Shown here: piece by piece, positions 33,689-42,024 of the stretch | Numbering within the stretch: position 1 is the stretch's first letter | How the letters are laid out: every line of letters starts with the position of its first letter | NCBI GenBank assembly: GCA_028289585.1 | Contig: JANQPI010000010.1 | Span: forward strand, 638,128 to 702,127 | Origin: Candidatus Zixiibacteriota bacterium | GTDB lineage: Bacteria > Zixibacteria > MSB-5A5 > GN15 > FEB-12 | DNA: 64,000 nucleotides | Reading direction: 5' to 3' | Notes under the pieces: generated by a model | Databases searched by the model: none | Seen by the model: the letters and a program-made list of their open reading frames with translations, nothing else | Told to the model about the DNA's origin: nothing | Made by a program: the position numbers and the translations under genes

Positions 33689-34930
33689 TTATCCGGCTGT
33701 GGGTCGAGGTTGAAAGTCTGATCCGGACGGATACTGGTACACCTTCAAGTCGAACGAGGGGAGAATCGCCAGAAGATGATCAAAGATATCGGCCTGAATT
33801 GACTCGTAGTTTGCCCAGGCCTGATCTTTGGAGAAGACATAGATTTCGATCGGAAGCCCTTCGGCGGTTGGTTTCAGTTGCCGAACGAGAAACGTCATCT
33901 TCTGATGGACCATTGGATGCGCCTTAAGATAGGCCACACAATAGGCACGAAACGTGCCAATATTGGTGATTCGACGACCGTTGATCAGTTCACTGTCATC
34001 GACATTGTGGTCCCGGTTCCATTGTTCGACAAGCGCGACGCGCTCGCTTAGGTAGGGTGTAAGAAGCTGATACTTCTGCCACCGTGTGATTTCGTCAGAC
34101 GTGGCAAACCGAATCGTCGACTGATCAATATGAATAGCTCGTTTGATACGGCGACCGCCGGATGCTTCCATGCCGCGCCAGTTTTTGAAGGAATCCGAGA
34201 AGAGTGAGTATGTCGGTACAGTCGTCAGCGTCTTATCCCAGTTCTGAACGGTCACCGTATGCAGTGAGATATCTACGACATCACCGTCGGCACCATAGCG
34301 AGGCACCTCGATCCAGTCACCGAGGCGGACCATGTCGTTGGCTGAAATCTGAACCGACGCGACGAGCGAGAGAATCGTATCCCGAAACACCAGTAGCAGC
34401 ACCGCCGTTGCTGCACCCAATCCCGCTAATAGTGACCAGGGATCTCGTTCCAGAAGAATCCCGATCGCCACAATCGCGACACCGATAACAATCAGAATTT
34501 TAGCGACCTGGATGTAGCCCTTGATCGGGCGATTCTTGTGAATATCGAGCTTCTGATAGATATCCGTGGCGGCGTCGAGGAAGGCGAAGACGGCGTACAT
34601 GCCAGCGACGAGCATATAGACAATCGACGCATTGACAATCAATGCCTCGACGGTCGGAAAGAGCGGAGCGGTCAGCTGGAAGACGACCGCCGGAGCAAGG
34701 TGAGAAAGTCGGACGAACACTTTCCGTTCGACCAAAACGTCATCCCAATCGGTCGCTGTCCGTCTCACCAAACGAACCACCGTTGCGACAATGATCCGTT
34801 TGGCAATCCAATTGACGAAAATGGCGAGTGCGATAACACAAATAGCCAGTGCCACCGCCACTATCCACGGCGCTAACTCGTCAGAGACGCCTCGGTCAGC
34901 AAGCCACGAGATAAGCTGTTCGCGAATCAT
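33689..34930 (-). CDS. Mechanosensitive ion channel, MscS family (YbdG-like)
   Basis: 413 residues, close to the length of YbdG. Five hydrophobic segments precede the MscS pore helix (about 155-185: GLGAATAVLLLVFRDTILSLVASVQ), followed by the beta domain (VRLGDWIEVPRYGADGDVVDISLHTVTVQNWD). The stretch FKNWRGMEASGGRRIKRAIHID is typical of the YbdG branch. Inner-membrane channel opened by tension under osmotic downshift. First of a minus-strand set read from 36673. Confidence 0.93.
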   Translation of the reverse strand: MIREQLISWLADRGVSDELAPWIVAVALAICVIALAIFVNWIAKRIIVATVVRLVRRTATDWDDVLVERKVFVRLSHLAPAVVFQLTAPLFPTVEALIVNASIVYMLVAGMYAVFAFLDAATDIYQKLDIHKNRPIKGYIQVAKILIVIGVAIVAIGILLERDPWSLLAGLGAATAVLLLVFRDTILSLVASVQISANDMVRLGDWIEVPRYGADGDVVDISLHTVTVQNWDKTLTTVPTYSLFSDSFKNWRGMEASGGRRIKRAIHIDQSTIRFATSDEITRWQKYQLLTPYLSERVALVEQWNRDHNVDDSELINGRRITNIGTFRAYCVAYLKAHPMVHQKMTFLVRQLKPTAEGLPIEIYVFSKDQAWANYESIQADIFDHLLAILPSFDLKVYQYPSGSDFQPRPTAG

Positions 34931-34939
34931 GTCGGTAGA

Positions 34940-36073
34940 CTATCGGACGGGTCGGGTTCGGGCAAGTGTAACGAGAGCGTCGACTCGTCGATCCATCGCC
35001 ATTGCTCGCTGGTACCAATCAAAGCGAGAAATCGATGCCTCAAGAGGATCGGCCAGCTGCGACCGCAGTTCACTCAGCCGTCCCGGAGTGAGCCAATCAG
35101 TCAGACGCGCGACGAGGCCGGGTTGAGAGCCATCGTAGAAGCATGTGGACAATGAGGGGCATGCGATACGATCGATTACCTCGGGATATGCCAGCCGATC
35201 GGGGAGAAGCGGCAAAGCTCCACTATCTACCGCTTCCGCAATCGCGATCCCGAAGAACTCATGGTGGGCTGTCGATACGACGATGTCGACACCGGCCAGT
35301 GCGAACAAGTATTCCTCGCGCGATTTCCGATAGCCCCATATCTCAATCTGATCGGAGAGCTTCTCCCGAGCTACCGCAAACACGTCCGGAGTGCGTTCAA
35401 ATCGTTCACCAAGAACAACCAGTTGGGGGCGGATACCGCGCTGCCGCAGATCGATTAGCCCTCCAAAAAACATTTCCGGGTTTTTGTCCGCCTCCCAGCG
35501 GCCGACCCAGGCGATCCGTGGATTGCCGGTTGGGTCGCGTCGTAATGCGGTCGAGCGCTCGATTCCGGGTGACTCAACAGCCATTCGGGACCGTGCCTCA
35601 TTCCAGGCATTTGTTGGGGCGAAGTCAGGCATGCGGTCCAGCAGCGTCTCCGCCGCCAGGCAGAATTCATCGCGATGAAAACCGGAATTGAACCAGATTG
35701 CATCGGCGCTCAGGCAACTGACGATTTCCGACCATCCGTACTGGAGATCCCGCTCTGCGCCCGGCGGCAGCGGGTATGTCAGCTGGTTTTCATGAAAGTA
35801 GACGACGATCGGCAGTTGGCGAAGCTCGTTGGGCAACAGACCACGAAGTTCATGGACCGGAACCATCGATGACAGCCACAAGCAGTCGAACGGATCATCG
35901 GTCAGTTGAGAAACACGCTCGGCAAACGTCCACGGTCCGTGGCGCATACGCCACTTCCAGTGGTGAGCCGGAAGATGCAGCACGGTGAATCGATGCCGGG
36001 AATGGCTCTGCCAGCCCTCGATGAAGGACCGATGGGAACCTCCCCAGTACGGTTCCAGCGCCAGAATGTGCAT
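34940..36073 (-). CDS. DUF3524/GT1-type glycosyltransferase, tRNA-queuosine mannosyltransferase-like
   Basis: 377 residues. The N-terminus MHILALEPYWGGSHRSFIEGW and LPAHHWKWRMRHGPWTF is the hallmark of the DUF3524 family, whose animal member QTMAN (formerly GTDC1) transfers mannose from GDP-mannose to queuosine in tRNA-Asp. The C-terminal half has the GT-B nucleotide-sugar region (RIAWVGRWEADKNPEMF and EFFGIAIAEAVDSGALPLLP). A queuosine-precursor transporter lies 5 kb away, which supports a queuosine link. The exact sugar and acceptor in bacteria are inference. Confidence 0.85.
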   Translation of the reverse strand: MHILALEPYWGGSHRSFIEGWQSHSRHRFTVLHLPAHHWKWRMRHGPWTFAERVSQLTDDPFDCLWLSSMVPVHELRGLLPNELRQLPIVVYFHENQLTYPLPPGAERDLQYGWSEIVSCLSADAIWFNSGFHRDEFCLAAETLLDRMPDFAPTNAWNEARSRMAVESPGIERSTALRRDPTGNPRIAWVGRWEADKNPEMFFGGLIDLRQRGIRPQLVVLGERFERTPDVFAVAREKLSDQIEIWGYRKSREEYLFALAGVDIVVSTAHHEFFGIAIAEAVDSGALPLLPDRLAYPEVIDRIACPSLSTCFYDGSQPGLVARLTDWLTPGRLSELRSQLADPLEASISRFDWYQRAMAMDRRVDALVTLARTRPVR

Positions 36074-36103
36074 TCCGAAAGCTGCGGTCCCGGAAAGAGT
36101 CGG

Positions 36104-36673
36104 TCAATCGCTATCCTGGCGCGGGAAGGAGACCGCTTGCGGGTGGATCGCAAGACGCCCTTGTCCACTCCCGTCTAAGGGGGGACGGTTGGTCAGTTCG
36201 TAGCCAAGCATCGCAACGGCGCAGTGATTAAGTGCGTCGAAAATGTCAGCGTACGTCACAGTCTGCGCCCAGATTATCTGCCATGCCCGCAGTGATTCCA
36301 GAAACGCGCCGGCGTAGGCCTCTTCGATCCGCTGCGAGAGCATCCGGTGGGCATCCTGCCAGTCGACATGACAGCAAAGGGTGTAGACCCCGCGGCTCGA
36401 TGGGGCCAGCGATTCGATGAAGGAGACAACATATCGGTTTTGATGCGTGAAGAGCCGAACGGCAAGACGGGCGCGCCGACCGGAGTTGATTTCGATTTCG
36501 CCTGGATCTCCCGGCCAGATACGAATTGAATCGCTCCAGTCGATATCCCCGGCTGATGCCGGCAGGACGAGCGAGCCCAGCCATTCCAGGAGGGTCTGAC
36601 GGACGCGTTCGACATCCATCAGCGGCTGATTGGCCGCTGTCTGCCACTCGATCGGTTCTGCCGGACGGTTCAT
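36104..36673 (-). CDS. Protein of unknown function
   Basis: 189 residues from the ATG at 36673, preceded by AGGA at a good distance; an in-frame TTG lies 18 bases upstream. No signal peptide or membrane segment. The middle has beta strands (RARLAVRLFTHQNRYVVSFIES) and the C-terminal part is helical (AYAGAFLESLRAWQIIWAQ). It is 30 bases upstream of the queuosine mannosyltransferase-like gene on the same strand and probably in the same transcript. I recognise no family. Confidence 0.7.
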   Translation of the reverse strand: MNRPAEPIEWQTAANQPLMDVERVRQTLLEWLGSLVLPASAGDIDWSDSIRIWPGDPGEIEINSGRRARLAVRLFTHQNRYVVSFIESLAPSSRGVYTLCCHVDWQDAHRMLSQRIEEAYAGAFLESLRAWQIIWAQTVTYADIFDALNHCAVAMLGYELTNRPPLDGSGQGRLAIHPQAVSFPRQDSD

Positions 36674-36770
36674 AAGCGATTCCTGTCTCAATCGACCCTA
36701 GACAAAGAATCGGCCGATAACGGGATGCAACTGAGGCCGAAAATTGACCAGCCAACAACCGGGGACGCTG

Positions 36771-37778
36771 TTACTCCCCAAGCATCCGTGTAATCAGGGT
36801 CTGGGACGCGTTGCCGACGTCTACGGAGACCGGCTCCTGCTGTTCCAGCATCGGCTCGGTTCCCGATGTATCGAGCGTCCAGGAGAAGATCGGCTGCAAG
36901 CCCTGGGGCGGTGTTGTCTCCAGTTCGCCAAACCGCAGATCGGCAAATCGGCGCTGGCCGTCGACATCAAACTCCACGAGCCAGTCTTTTGAAAACCAGC
37001 GTAGTGTGCTGATTGCTCGAGAATCGGCAAAGGTGGTTATCTGACGGTACCCTTTGTTGATAGTCTTCCAATCCAATATCCGATCGGAGTCGAGGAGCGA
37101 GTAATACGCGACATGCAATCGATCTCCGTCTTCGACCGTGATCCGCCATAACAGCGTGTTGAAGATCGTGGGGCTATGCATGATTCGTGAGTAATCGATT
37201 TGCTGTCGCTCCAAATCCGCCGTCGACACCTCATGTACATGCCACTTCACGCCGAGTGACCAGATCAAATACAGGCTCGAGAGTGTTATCCCGCTCATGT
37301 TGAGCCAGAAACGCCGAGCGTTCGTTCGTCGCAGCCACAGTGCCCCAACGACGCCAACCAGGAGCGGGATTGTATACAACGGATCAATGATTGCCACCGA
37401 GTTCCAGGCGTAGCCATAATTTGTCAGTGGCATGAGGAGTTGTGTCCCATAGACCGTGAACGTATCGAGGAGCATGTGCGTAACGAGGCAGAGCATAACA
37501 GCAAGTGTCCACCGGTTGAACGTTGCCCGACCCCGGTGCAGGCGATTGAAGCCGAACGCGAGAAGCGGGCTGACAGCCGCCGCAACCAAGAGGCTGTGTG
37601 ACCAGCCGCGATGCCAGGTCAACTGCGTCACCTGATCGATCAGAGGATTGACGACCACATCAAGGTCGGGCAGCGTGCCGAGAACAACGCCCCAGACGAT
37701 TGCTCGATTTCCTATCTGACGACCGAGAACCGCTTCACCGACGGCTGCCCCAAGTGCAGCCTGACTAATAGAATCCAT
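36771..37778 (-). CDS. Membrane-bound metal-dependent hydrolase-like protein (YdjM/DUF457 family)
   Basis: 335 residues. N-terminal family marks: DSISQAALGAAVGEAVLG, GTLPDLDVV and HRGWSHSLL with HMLLDTFTVYGTQLL, which supply His and Asp residues that could bind metal. Four to six hydrophobic segments in the first 190 residues; the C-terminal 140 are soluble beta-rich sequence. Inner-membrane protein of unknown substrate. It is 6 bases from the DMT transporter gene. Confidence 0.88.
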   Translation of the reverse strand: MDSISQAALGAAVGEAVLGRQIGNRAIVWGVVLGTLPDLDVVVNPLIDQVTQLTWHRGWSHSLLVAAAVSPLLAFGFNRLHRGRATFNRWTLAVMLCLVTHMLLDTFTVYGTQLLMPLTNYGYAWNSVAIIDPLYTIPLLVGVVGALWLRRTNARRFWLNMSGITLSSLYLIWSLGVKWHVHEVSTADLERQQIDYSRIMHSPTIFNTLLWRITVEDGDRLHVAYYSLLDSDRILDWKTINKGYRQITTFADSRAISTLRWFSKDWLVEFDVDGQRRFADLRFGELETTPPQGLQPIFSWTLDTSGTEPMLEQQEPVSVDVGNASQTLITRMLGE

Positions 37779-37784
37779 GCGCCA

Positions 37785-38675
37785 TCAAACTTTCGATGGT
37801 TCGAGCTTGTTCCGCGCTTTTACTCGTGATGCCAATCCCACAGCCAAAACAATGAGCAGAATACCCACGAGACCAAGCGGTGGTATCGATTCGTTGAATA
37901 ACAACCAACCGAAGAGTATCGCGAAGATCACGCCAAAGTAGTTTACGATTGCGACTCGTGACGCCGCTTCAGCCTGGTAGCCCATCGTCATGAAGATCTG
38001 GGCGATCGTGACAGATACTCCGATAGCGATCAGGATCACGAATTCGGTCCAGGTTGGTGTTACCCAATTGAAGATTGTGTAGACGCCAATGGTCGGCACC
38101 GTCACCAGCGGGAAATAGAAGACGACCACCAGCGGATCGTCGGTGTCCTTCAACATCCGCACAAAGTTATAGGCAAAGCCGGATCCCAATGCGGCGGCCA
38201 GACCCAGTGATACCTCCAGCAAGGTTACTGACGGATCGAATCCCTTGATTAACACCACGCCCGCGAAGGCGATAACAAAGAAGAGCCAGACGACCGGTCG
38301 GGGCGATTCACGGACAAGCCAGATCGCGAGAATCGCCGTGAAGATGGGCGACATGTATTGCAGTGTGACAGCGGTGGCGAGGGGCATCTCGCCAACGGTC
38401 CAGAAGTAGATCGTCAGAGCAACAGTACCCGCGATACCGCGAAGCAGAAGAATGGGTTTGTTGTTACCCCATGGGGAAATCCGCTTCCGGTAGAGCATTA
38501 CCCAGACCACGATGAGCGATACCAGCGCTCGAAAGAAGACGATTTCGTGAGCCGGGATGCGGTCCAACCATTTGACCCCGACATTCATCAAGGCGAAGAA
38601 GACCGTCGCGAGAAACATGTAGCGAACGCCGGGGGAGATCAGCTCCCCGAGTTGATACCGACTGCCGGAGTTCAC
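37785..38675 (-). CDS. DMT-superfamily (EamA) transporter
   Basis: 296 residues with ten hydrophobic segments forming two EamA halves, each with the usual small-residue-rich ends (for example LATAVTLQYMSPIFTAILA and VAIVNYFGVIFAILFGWLLFNE). The start is GTG at 38675, four bases after the end of the dehydrogenase gene upstream. Exports or imports a small metabolite; specificity cannot be told. Confidence 0.92.
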   Translation of the reverse strand: MNSGSRYQLGELISPGVRYMFLATVFFALMNVGVKWLDRIPAHEIVFFRALVSLIVVWVMLYRKRISPWGNNKPILLLRGIAGTVALTIYFWTVGEMPLATAVTLQYMSPIFTAILAIWLVRESPRPVVWLFFVIAFAGVVLIKGFDPSVTLLEVSLGLAAALGSGFAYNFVRMLKDTDDPLVVVFYFPLVTVPTIGVYTIFNWVTPTWTEFVILIAIGVSVTIAQIFMTMGYQAEAASRVAIVNYFGVIFAILFGWLLFNESIPPLGLVGILLIVLAVGLASRVKARNKLEPSKV

Positions 38676-38679
38676 CCGA

Positions 38680-39654
38680 TCAGTATCCGCGTTCGACGTC
38701 GACTTGCGTTGTCACTGTCTCACCCGATGCCAGACGATTGAGCAGATCGGCCAGCTCGTTCGTCCACCGATCCAGGGTGTCGGAGGCATTCCCTCCAAGG
38801 TGGGGAGAAAGCACGCATGATGGGAGCGTGTGGAAGGGATAGGTCGAAGGAAACGTCGATTGCCGTTCCGGTTCAGTCTTCGGGTAGCGATACCAGACAT
38901 CGATTCCGGCGCGAAGGCGACCCGACTCCAGTTCGGTGTAGAGTGCCTTCTCATCGATAATCGGTCCACGAGCAACGTTGACAATGATCGCACCGTCGGG
39001 CAACTCAGCCAGTCGTTCGGCCGTCAGCAGGCCACGAGTTTCGGGGGTCATAGGAGCTGCGACTACGATAACGTCAGTTCTGCTGAGGTGCTCGTCCAGA
39101 TAGCGGCTTGAAACAAGACCGACGTCCCCATCGGAAATCTCTGTCGCCGTCCGCCGGACCGCTGTGACTCGCATATTCATCCCGACCAAGCTGCGTGCGA
39201 CACGACGCCCGATGGCACCGTACCCGATCACCAGCGCCAACTTACCATCGAGCGTGGTGAGTTTGTCGTCACCATACCGAATTTGCCAGTCGCCAGCTCG
39301 CAACGAACGATCAACTTCGGGAAGTCGTTTAGCGGCGGCCAGGAGCAGGGCGATCGCCATTTCGGCAGTCGCCGCTGCATTGTAGTGGATGTTGTAGACG
39401 GTCAGCTGAGGTCGTTCGAGAAGCAACTCCCGCGTACGTTGGGGGAGCCCGGCCCACGGGATCACCACGGCCCGAAGCTGCTTCGCGGCGTCAAGCTGCT
39501 CGGCGGTCGGGACACCAGCGACAAGAATCTCGGTGTCCGAAGCCGGCAATTGCTCGGCCGCGACGGTCAGATCGACAACCGGATCGAGCCGCTTCCGCAG
39601 AAGCGACGCCTCCGCCTCATCGAGTGAGTCGAGCAGATGTACACGGGTTGCCAT
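38680..39654 (-). CDS. D-isomer-specific 2-hydroxyacid dehydrogenase
   Basis: 324 residues. NAD-binding fold with VIGYGAIGRRVARSL, the substrate-binding INVARGPIIDE and the catalytic His in LSPHLGGNASD. Reduces a 2-keto acid to a D-2-hydroxyacid or the reverse. Substrate unknown. Directly followed by the DMT transporter gene, which might move a related acid; that link is only from position. Confidence 0.93.
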   Translation of the reverse strand: MATRVHLLDSLDEAEASLLRKRLDPVVDLTVAAEQLPASDTEILVAGVPTAEQLDAAKQLRAVVIPWAGLPQRTRELLLERPQLTVYNIHYNAAATAEMAIALLLAAAKRLPEVDRSLRAGDWQIRYGDDKLTTLDGKLALVIGYGAIGRRVARSLVGMNMRVTAVRRTATEISDGDVGLVSSRYLDEHLSRTDVIVVAAPMTPETRGLLTAERLAELPDGAIIVNVARGPIIDEKALYTELESGRLRAGIDVWYRYPKTEPERQSTFPSTYPFHTLPSCVLSPHLGGNASDTLDRWTNELADLLNRLASGETVTTQVDVERGY

Positions 39655-39744
39655 CGGAGCCCGAGTATACGGCGAAGCTCAGTCTCCGCCAACCGTCCCA
39701 TACAAAGTGCTGTAAATGCTGGAGAAGTGTGGTTACGCCGCGTG

Positions 39745-40122
39745 CTAACTGGACAGCGTAATCAGCGAAACGACTCCCCCGGTTGGGTCTTTGATGATGC
39801 AGAACCGTCCAACACCCGGAATGTCGGTTGGCGGATGAATCTGCTCGCCACCGTGTCCGGAGACTGATTCCCAGCAGGTGTCGACATTGTCCACAGCGAT
39901 GTAGGCCATCCAGTGTGATGGCATCGGACCCATCTCCTCGGTGATCTGCATAACGCCGCCAGCCTGTTTGTCGCCCGCCTTCGCCATGTGGTAGGTCGCG
40001 CCGTTCGGCATCGGCATCGACTCGTAAGTCCAGCCGATCAGGTTGCTGTAAAACGCCTTCGCCTTCTCGGCATCGTTCGACATGCATTCGTTCCAGCAAA
40101 ATGTACCGTGTTCGTTAGCCAT
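39745..40122 (-). CDS. VOC-superfamily (glyoxalase-like) protein
   Basis: 125 residues, one VOC unit of two beta-alpha-beta-beta-beta modules: FCWNECMSNDAEKAKAFYSNLIGW at the start and GRFCIIKDPTGGVVSLI at the end. Resembles the CFP32/hydroxylase-like VOC group by that FxW-E start. Good AGGAGAGGG ribosome-binding site. Function unknown. Confidence 0.9.
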   Translation of the reverse strand: MANEHGTFCWNECMSNDAEKAKAFYSNLIGWTYESMPMPNGATYHMAKAGDKQAGGVMQITEEMGPMPSHWMAYIAVDNVDTCWESVSGHGGEQIHPPTDIPGVGRFCIIKDPTGGVVSLITLSS

Positions 40123-40194
40123 TGTATCCCTCTCCTGAGTAACGTGTCAGCTTCGTTGATACTGCGAATTCGTGAGTGCTAGAATTGTGATACG

Positions 40195-40587
40195 TCAGAG
40201 AGGCGGCTGAGGTTGGGCCATTTCTCGATCAAACTCCGGTTGCAGGACCATCCAGAGTGCCCAGATCCCAAGAGCCGTTCCGAGCGGAAAGCCAAACAGG
40301 GAGAGGACCGACGCGATGATCGTCCAGAGCTTCGCCCACGGCTTCCGCCGCAACAGGCCAATGCCGGCTAACAGACTTGGAATCGCCGAGATAAAAGCAA
40401 GGATCGCGACGAATGTCCCCACAGCGGTCAGAATACCAACCGCGATTCCGGCATCCGGATCTTCACCGGCAACCGCGACGATACCGCCGGTAAAAATGAA
40501 GATAAAAAGGACGATGATGCCGCTGAGGAATCCCAGCCCGCCGAGAATAGCGTAAATTAGTCCGACCGCTTTGATATGTCCCTGCAC
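40195..40587 (-). CDS. Small four-helix membrane protein
   Basis: 130 residues with four hydrophobic segments (about 8-32, 47-72, 75-95, 98-122) and a Pro/Gln tail. Start GTG with a GGAGGG box. No catalytic motif. Unknown role in the inner membrane. Confidence 0.8.
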   Translation of the reverse strand: MQGHIKAVGLIYAILGGLGFLSGIIVLFIFIFTGGIVAVAGEDPDAGIAVGILTAVGTFVAILAFISAIPSLLAGIGLLRRKPWAKLWTIIASVLSLFGFPLGTALGIWALWMVLQPEFDREMAQPQPPL

Positions 40588-40646
40588 GATAACCCTCCAG
40601 CTACAGTCGTGCTAAGATGCCAAGCGGACCGGGGAGGGTCAAGCAC

Positions 40647-41369
40647 CTAGGTTTTGATCGAGAACGGTGTGAAGTTGGTTTCCCGGTCATAGTAGTCTTC
40701 GTTTTCGGTCCGCTTCAGCCAGCCGACAATCGCATACGTTCCCGGCGTCGCAAGCGTCTCCCACAGCACTTTCAGGGCGTAATTCCCCAGCATGACCGAG
40801 ATGACCTGCTCGTTGGTCCAGATCCCCCAGAAGGCGACCGGGTAGAAGATCAACGAATCGACGCCGGTCCCGACGATCGTGGAGCCGATCGTCCGTGTCC
40901 ACAGGAACCGACCCTTGGTCCAGATCTTCATTTTCGCCATGACGTACGAGTTAACGAATTCGCCGACCCAGTAGGCGAGCATCGACGCGACTACGATTCG
41001 CCAGGTCGCGCCAAAGACGAATTCCATCGCCTCCTGCCCAACCCAGCTCTCGGCAGGGGGAAGGGCCAAGACGACCCAGGTCATGGCGGTGGCGAAGATC
41101 AGGGTGCCGAAACCGGCCCAGACGACCCGACGCGTGCGGGCGTAGCCGTAGACCTCGGTCAGGATGTCACCAAAGAGATAGCTGATCGGGAAGAAGAGGA
41201 TACCCGCGCCGAACGATGTCACGCCGATCCACGGGATATCGACCTGCCAGATTTTGATCGCTCCGACGAGGTTACTGACGAGGAGAACGGCGACAAAGAT
41301 CGCCATGATGAAGTCGTAGTACTTGTACCGTCGACCGGTGAGGGACGCGGACGAAAATGGATTCGTCAT
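40647..41369 (-). CDS. yhhQ: Queuosine precursor transporter (YhhQ/DUF165, VUT family)
   Basis: 240 residues from the ATG at 41369 (an upstream TTG is less likely). Six or so membrane segments, with the family stretches FGAGILFFPISYLFGDILTEVYGY and AYWVGEFVNSYVMAKMKIWTKGR and SIIGTGVDSLIFYPVAF-like SLIFYPVAFWG. In E. coli YhhQ imports queuosine precursors (preQ0, preQ1) for tRNA modification. Together with the DUF3524 glycosyltransferase this suggests queuosine salvage and decoration. Confidence 0.93.
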   Translation of the reverse strand: MTNPFSSASLTGRRYKYYDFIMAIFVAVLLVSNLVGAIKIWQVDIPWIGVTSFGAGILFFPISYLFGDILTEVYGYARTRRVVWAGFGTLIFATAMTWVVLALPPAESWVGQEAMEFVFGATWRIVVASMLAYWVGEFVNSYVMAKMKIWTKGRFLWTRTIGSTIVGTGVDSLIFYPVAFWGIWTNEQVISVMLGNYALKVLWETLATPGTYAIVGWLKRTENEDYYDRETNFTPFSIKT

Positions 41370-41460
41370 ACCGGGCGAAACAATCGGGTCAGGCGATTGA
41401 TCCCGCAAGCGAGAATGTCTCTCGAACAGAACCGGCTCTTGGGAGGAGGGTTCTCAAGAA

Positions 41461-41474
41461 GCAGGCAAAGCCTG

Positions 41475-41475
<1 letters not shown>
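41461..41475 (-). terminator. Hairpin at the 3' end of tRNA-Arg
   Basis: Perfect GCAGGC/GCCTGC repeat with a 3-base loop, starting at the discriminator base of the tRNA and followed on the minus strand by TTCTTG. A short terminator or processing hairpin. Confidence 0.4.
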
Positions 41476-41548
<73 letters not shown>

Positions 41549-41962
41549 GTCTCGTGAAACTAATACGTTTACAGGATCACCCGTCGAATCGTTGCTATCA
41601 ACTGGTTTTCTGGGAGGGGAAGAATCGCTCACAAAGAACAACGCGGCCGGATTACTCCGGCCGCGTCGCCTGATTCGTTCCGGTTATCCTCTGGCACGTA
41701 GTGGATAGCCGGACAAATCGTTGCGTTCAAGTCAGCAAGCTGTCCTGAACCTAGCCCCCCTTTGGATCTAGCTCCCGAAAAGTCGAAAGCCCCATTGGGG
41801 TCGCCCCCTATTTCTGAGACTGTGTCAGCGCCGAACAGGTGAGACCGTCTCCGGTGGGTGCGGGGCTACGGTGTCCACAATTGACCGGCATTACGAGGGG
41901 GCCGGGCAATTTCCGCAGCGCGGTCGCTAGTATGCGGAAAATGTTAGAAATTTGTCGAGGGG
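41549..41962. other. Non-coding stretch rich in hairpins, possible structured RNA
   Basis: No convincing gene. It holds a cluster of strong inverted repeats: ACGCGGCCGGA/TCCGGCCGCGT (41641-41666, perfect, 4-base loop), CCGGTTATCC/GGATAGCCGG (41680-41712, one G-T), a 26-base hairpin with 11 of 12 pairs (41725-41750), and CCCC/GGGG (41790-41800). On the minus strand the first is followed by a T-rich tract, like a terminator. I could not match it to tmRNA, RNase P, SRP or 6S RNA core motifs. Confidence 0.45.
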
Positions 41963-41998
41963 AAAAAAGGGGTACCCATTGTCAATGTTGGCTACCCC
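41963..41998 (-). terminator. Rho-independent terminator of the PAS-LuxR gene
   Basis: On the minus strand GGGGTAGCC ... GGGTACCCC, with inner CATTG/CAATG pairing, is followed by six Ts (A run at 41963-41968). It ends 27 bases past the stop of the gene at 42025. Confidence 0.85.
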
Positions 41999-42024
41999 TG
42001 TTCTGGTCTGTCGAATCAGATTTC

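Noticed and set aside
41549..41962. tmRNA, RNase P, SRP or 6S RNA
   Set aside because: None of the conserved cores I know (for example the tRNA-like ends of tmRNA or the RNase P P4 strands) can be found on either strand.
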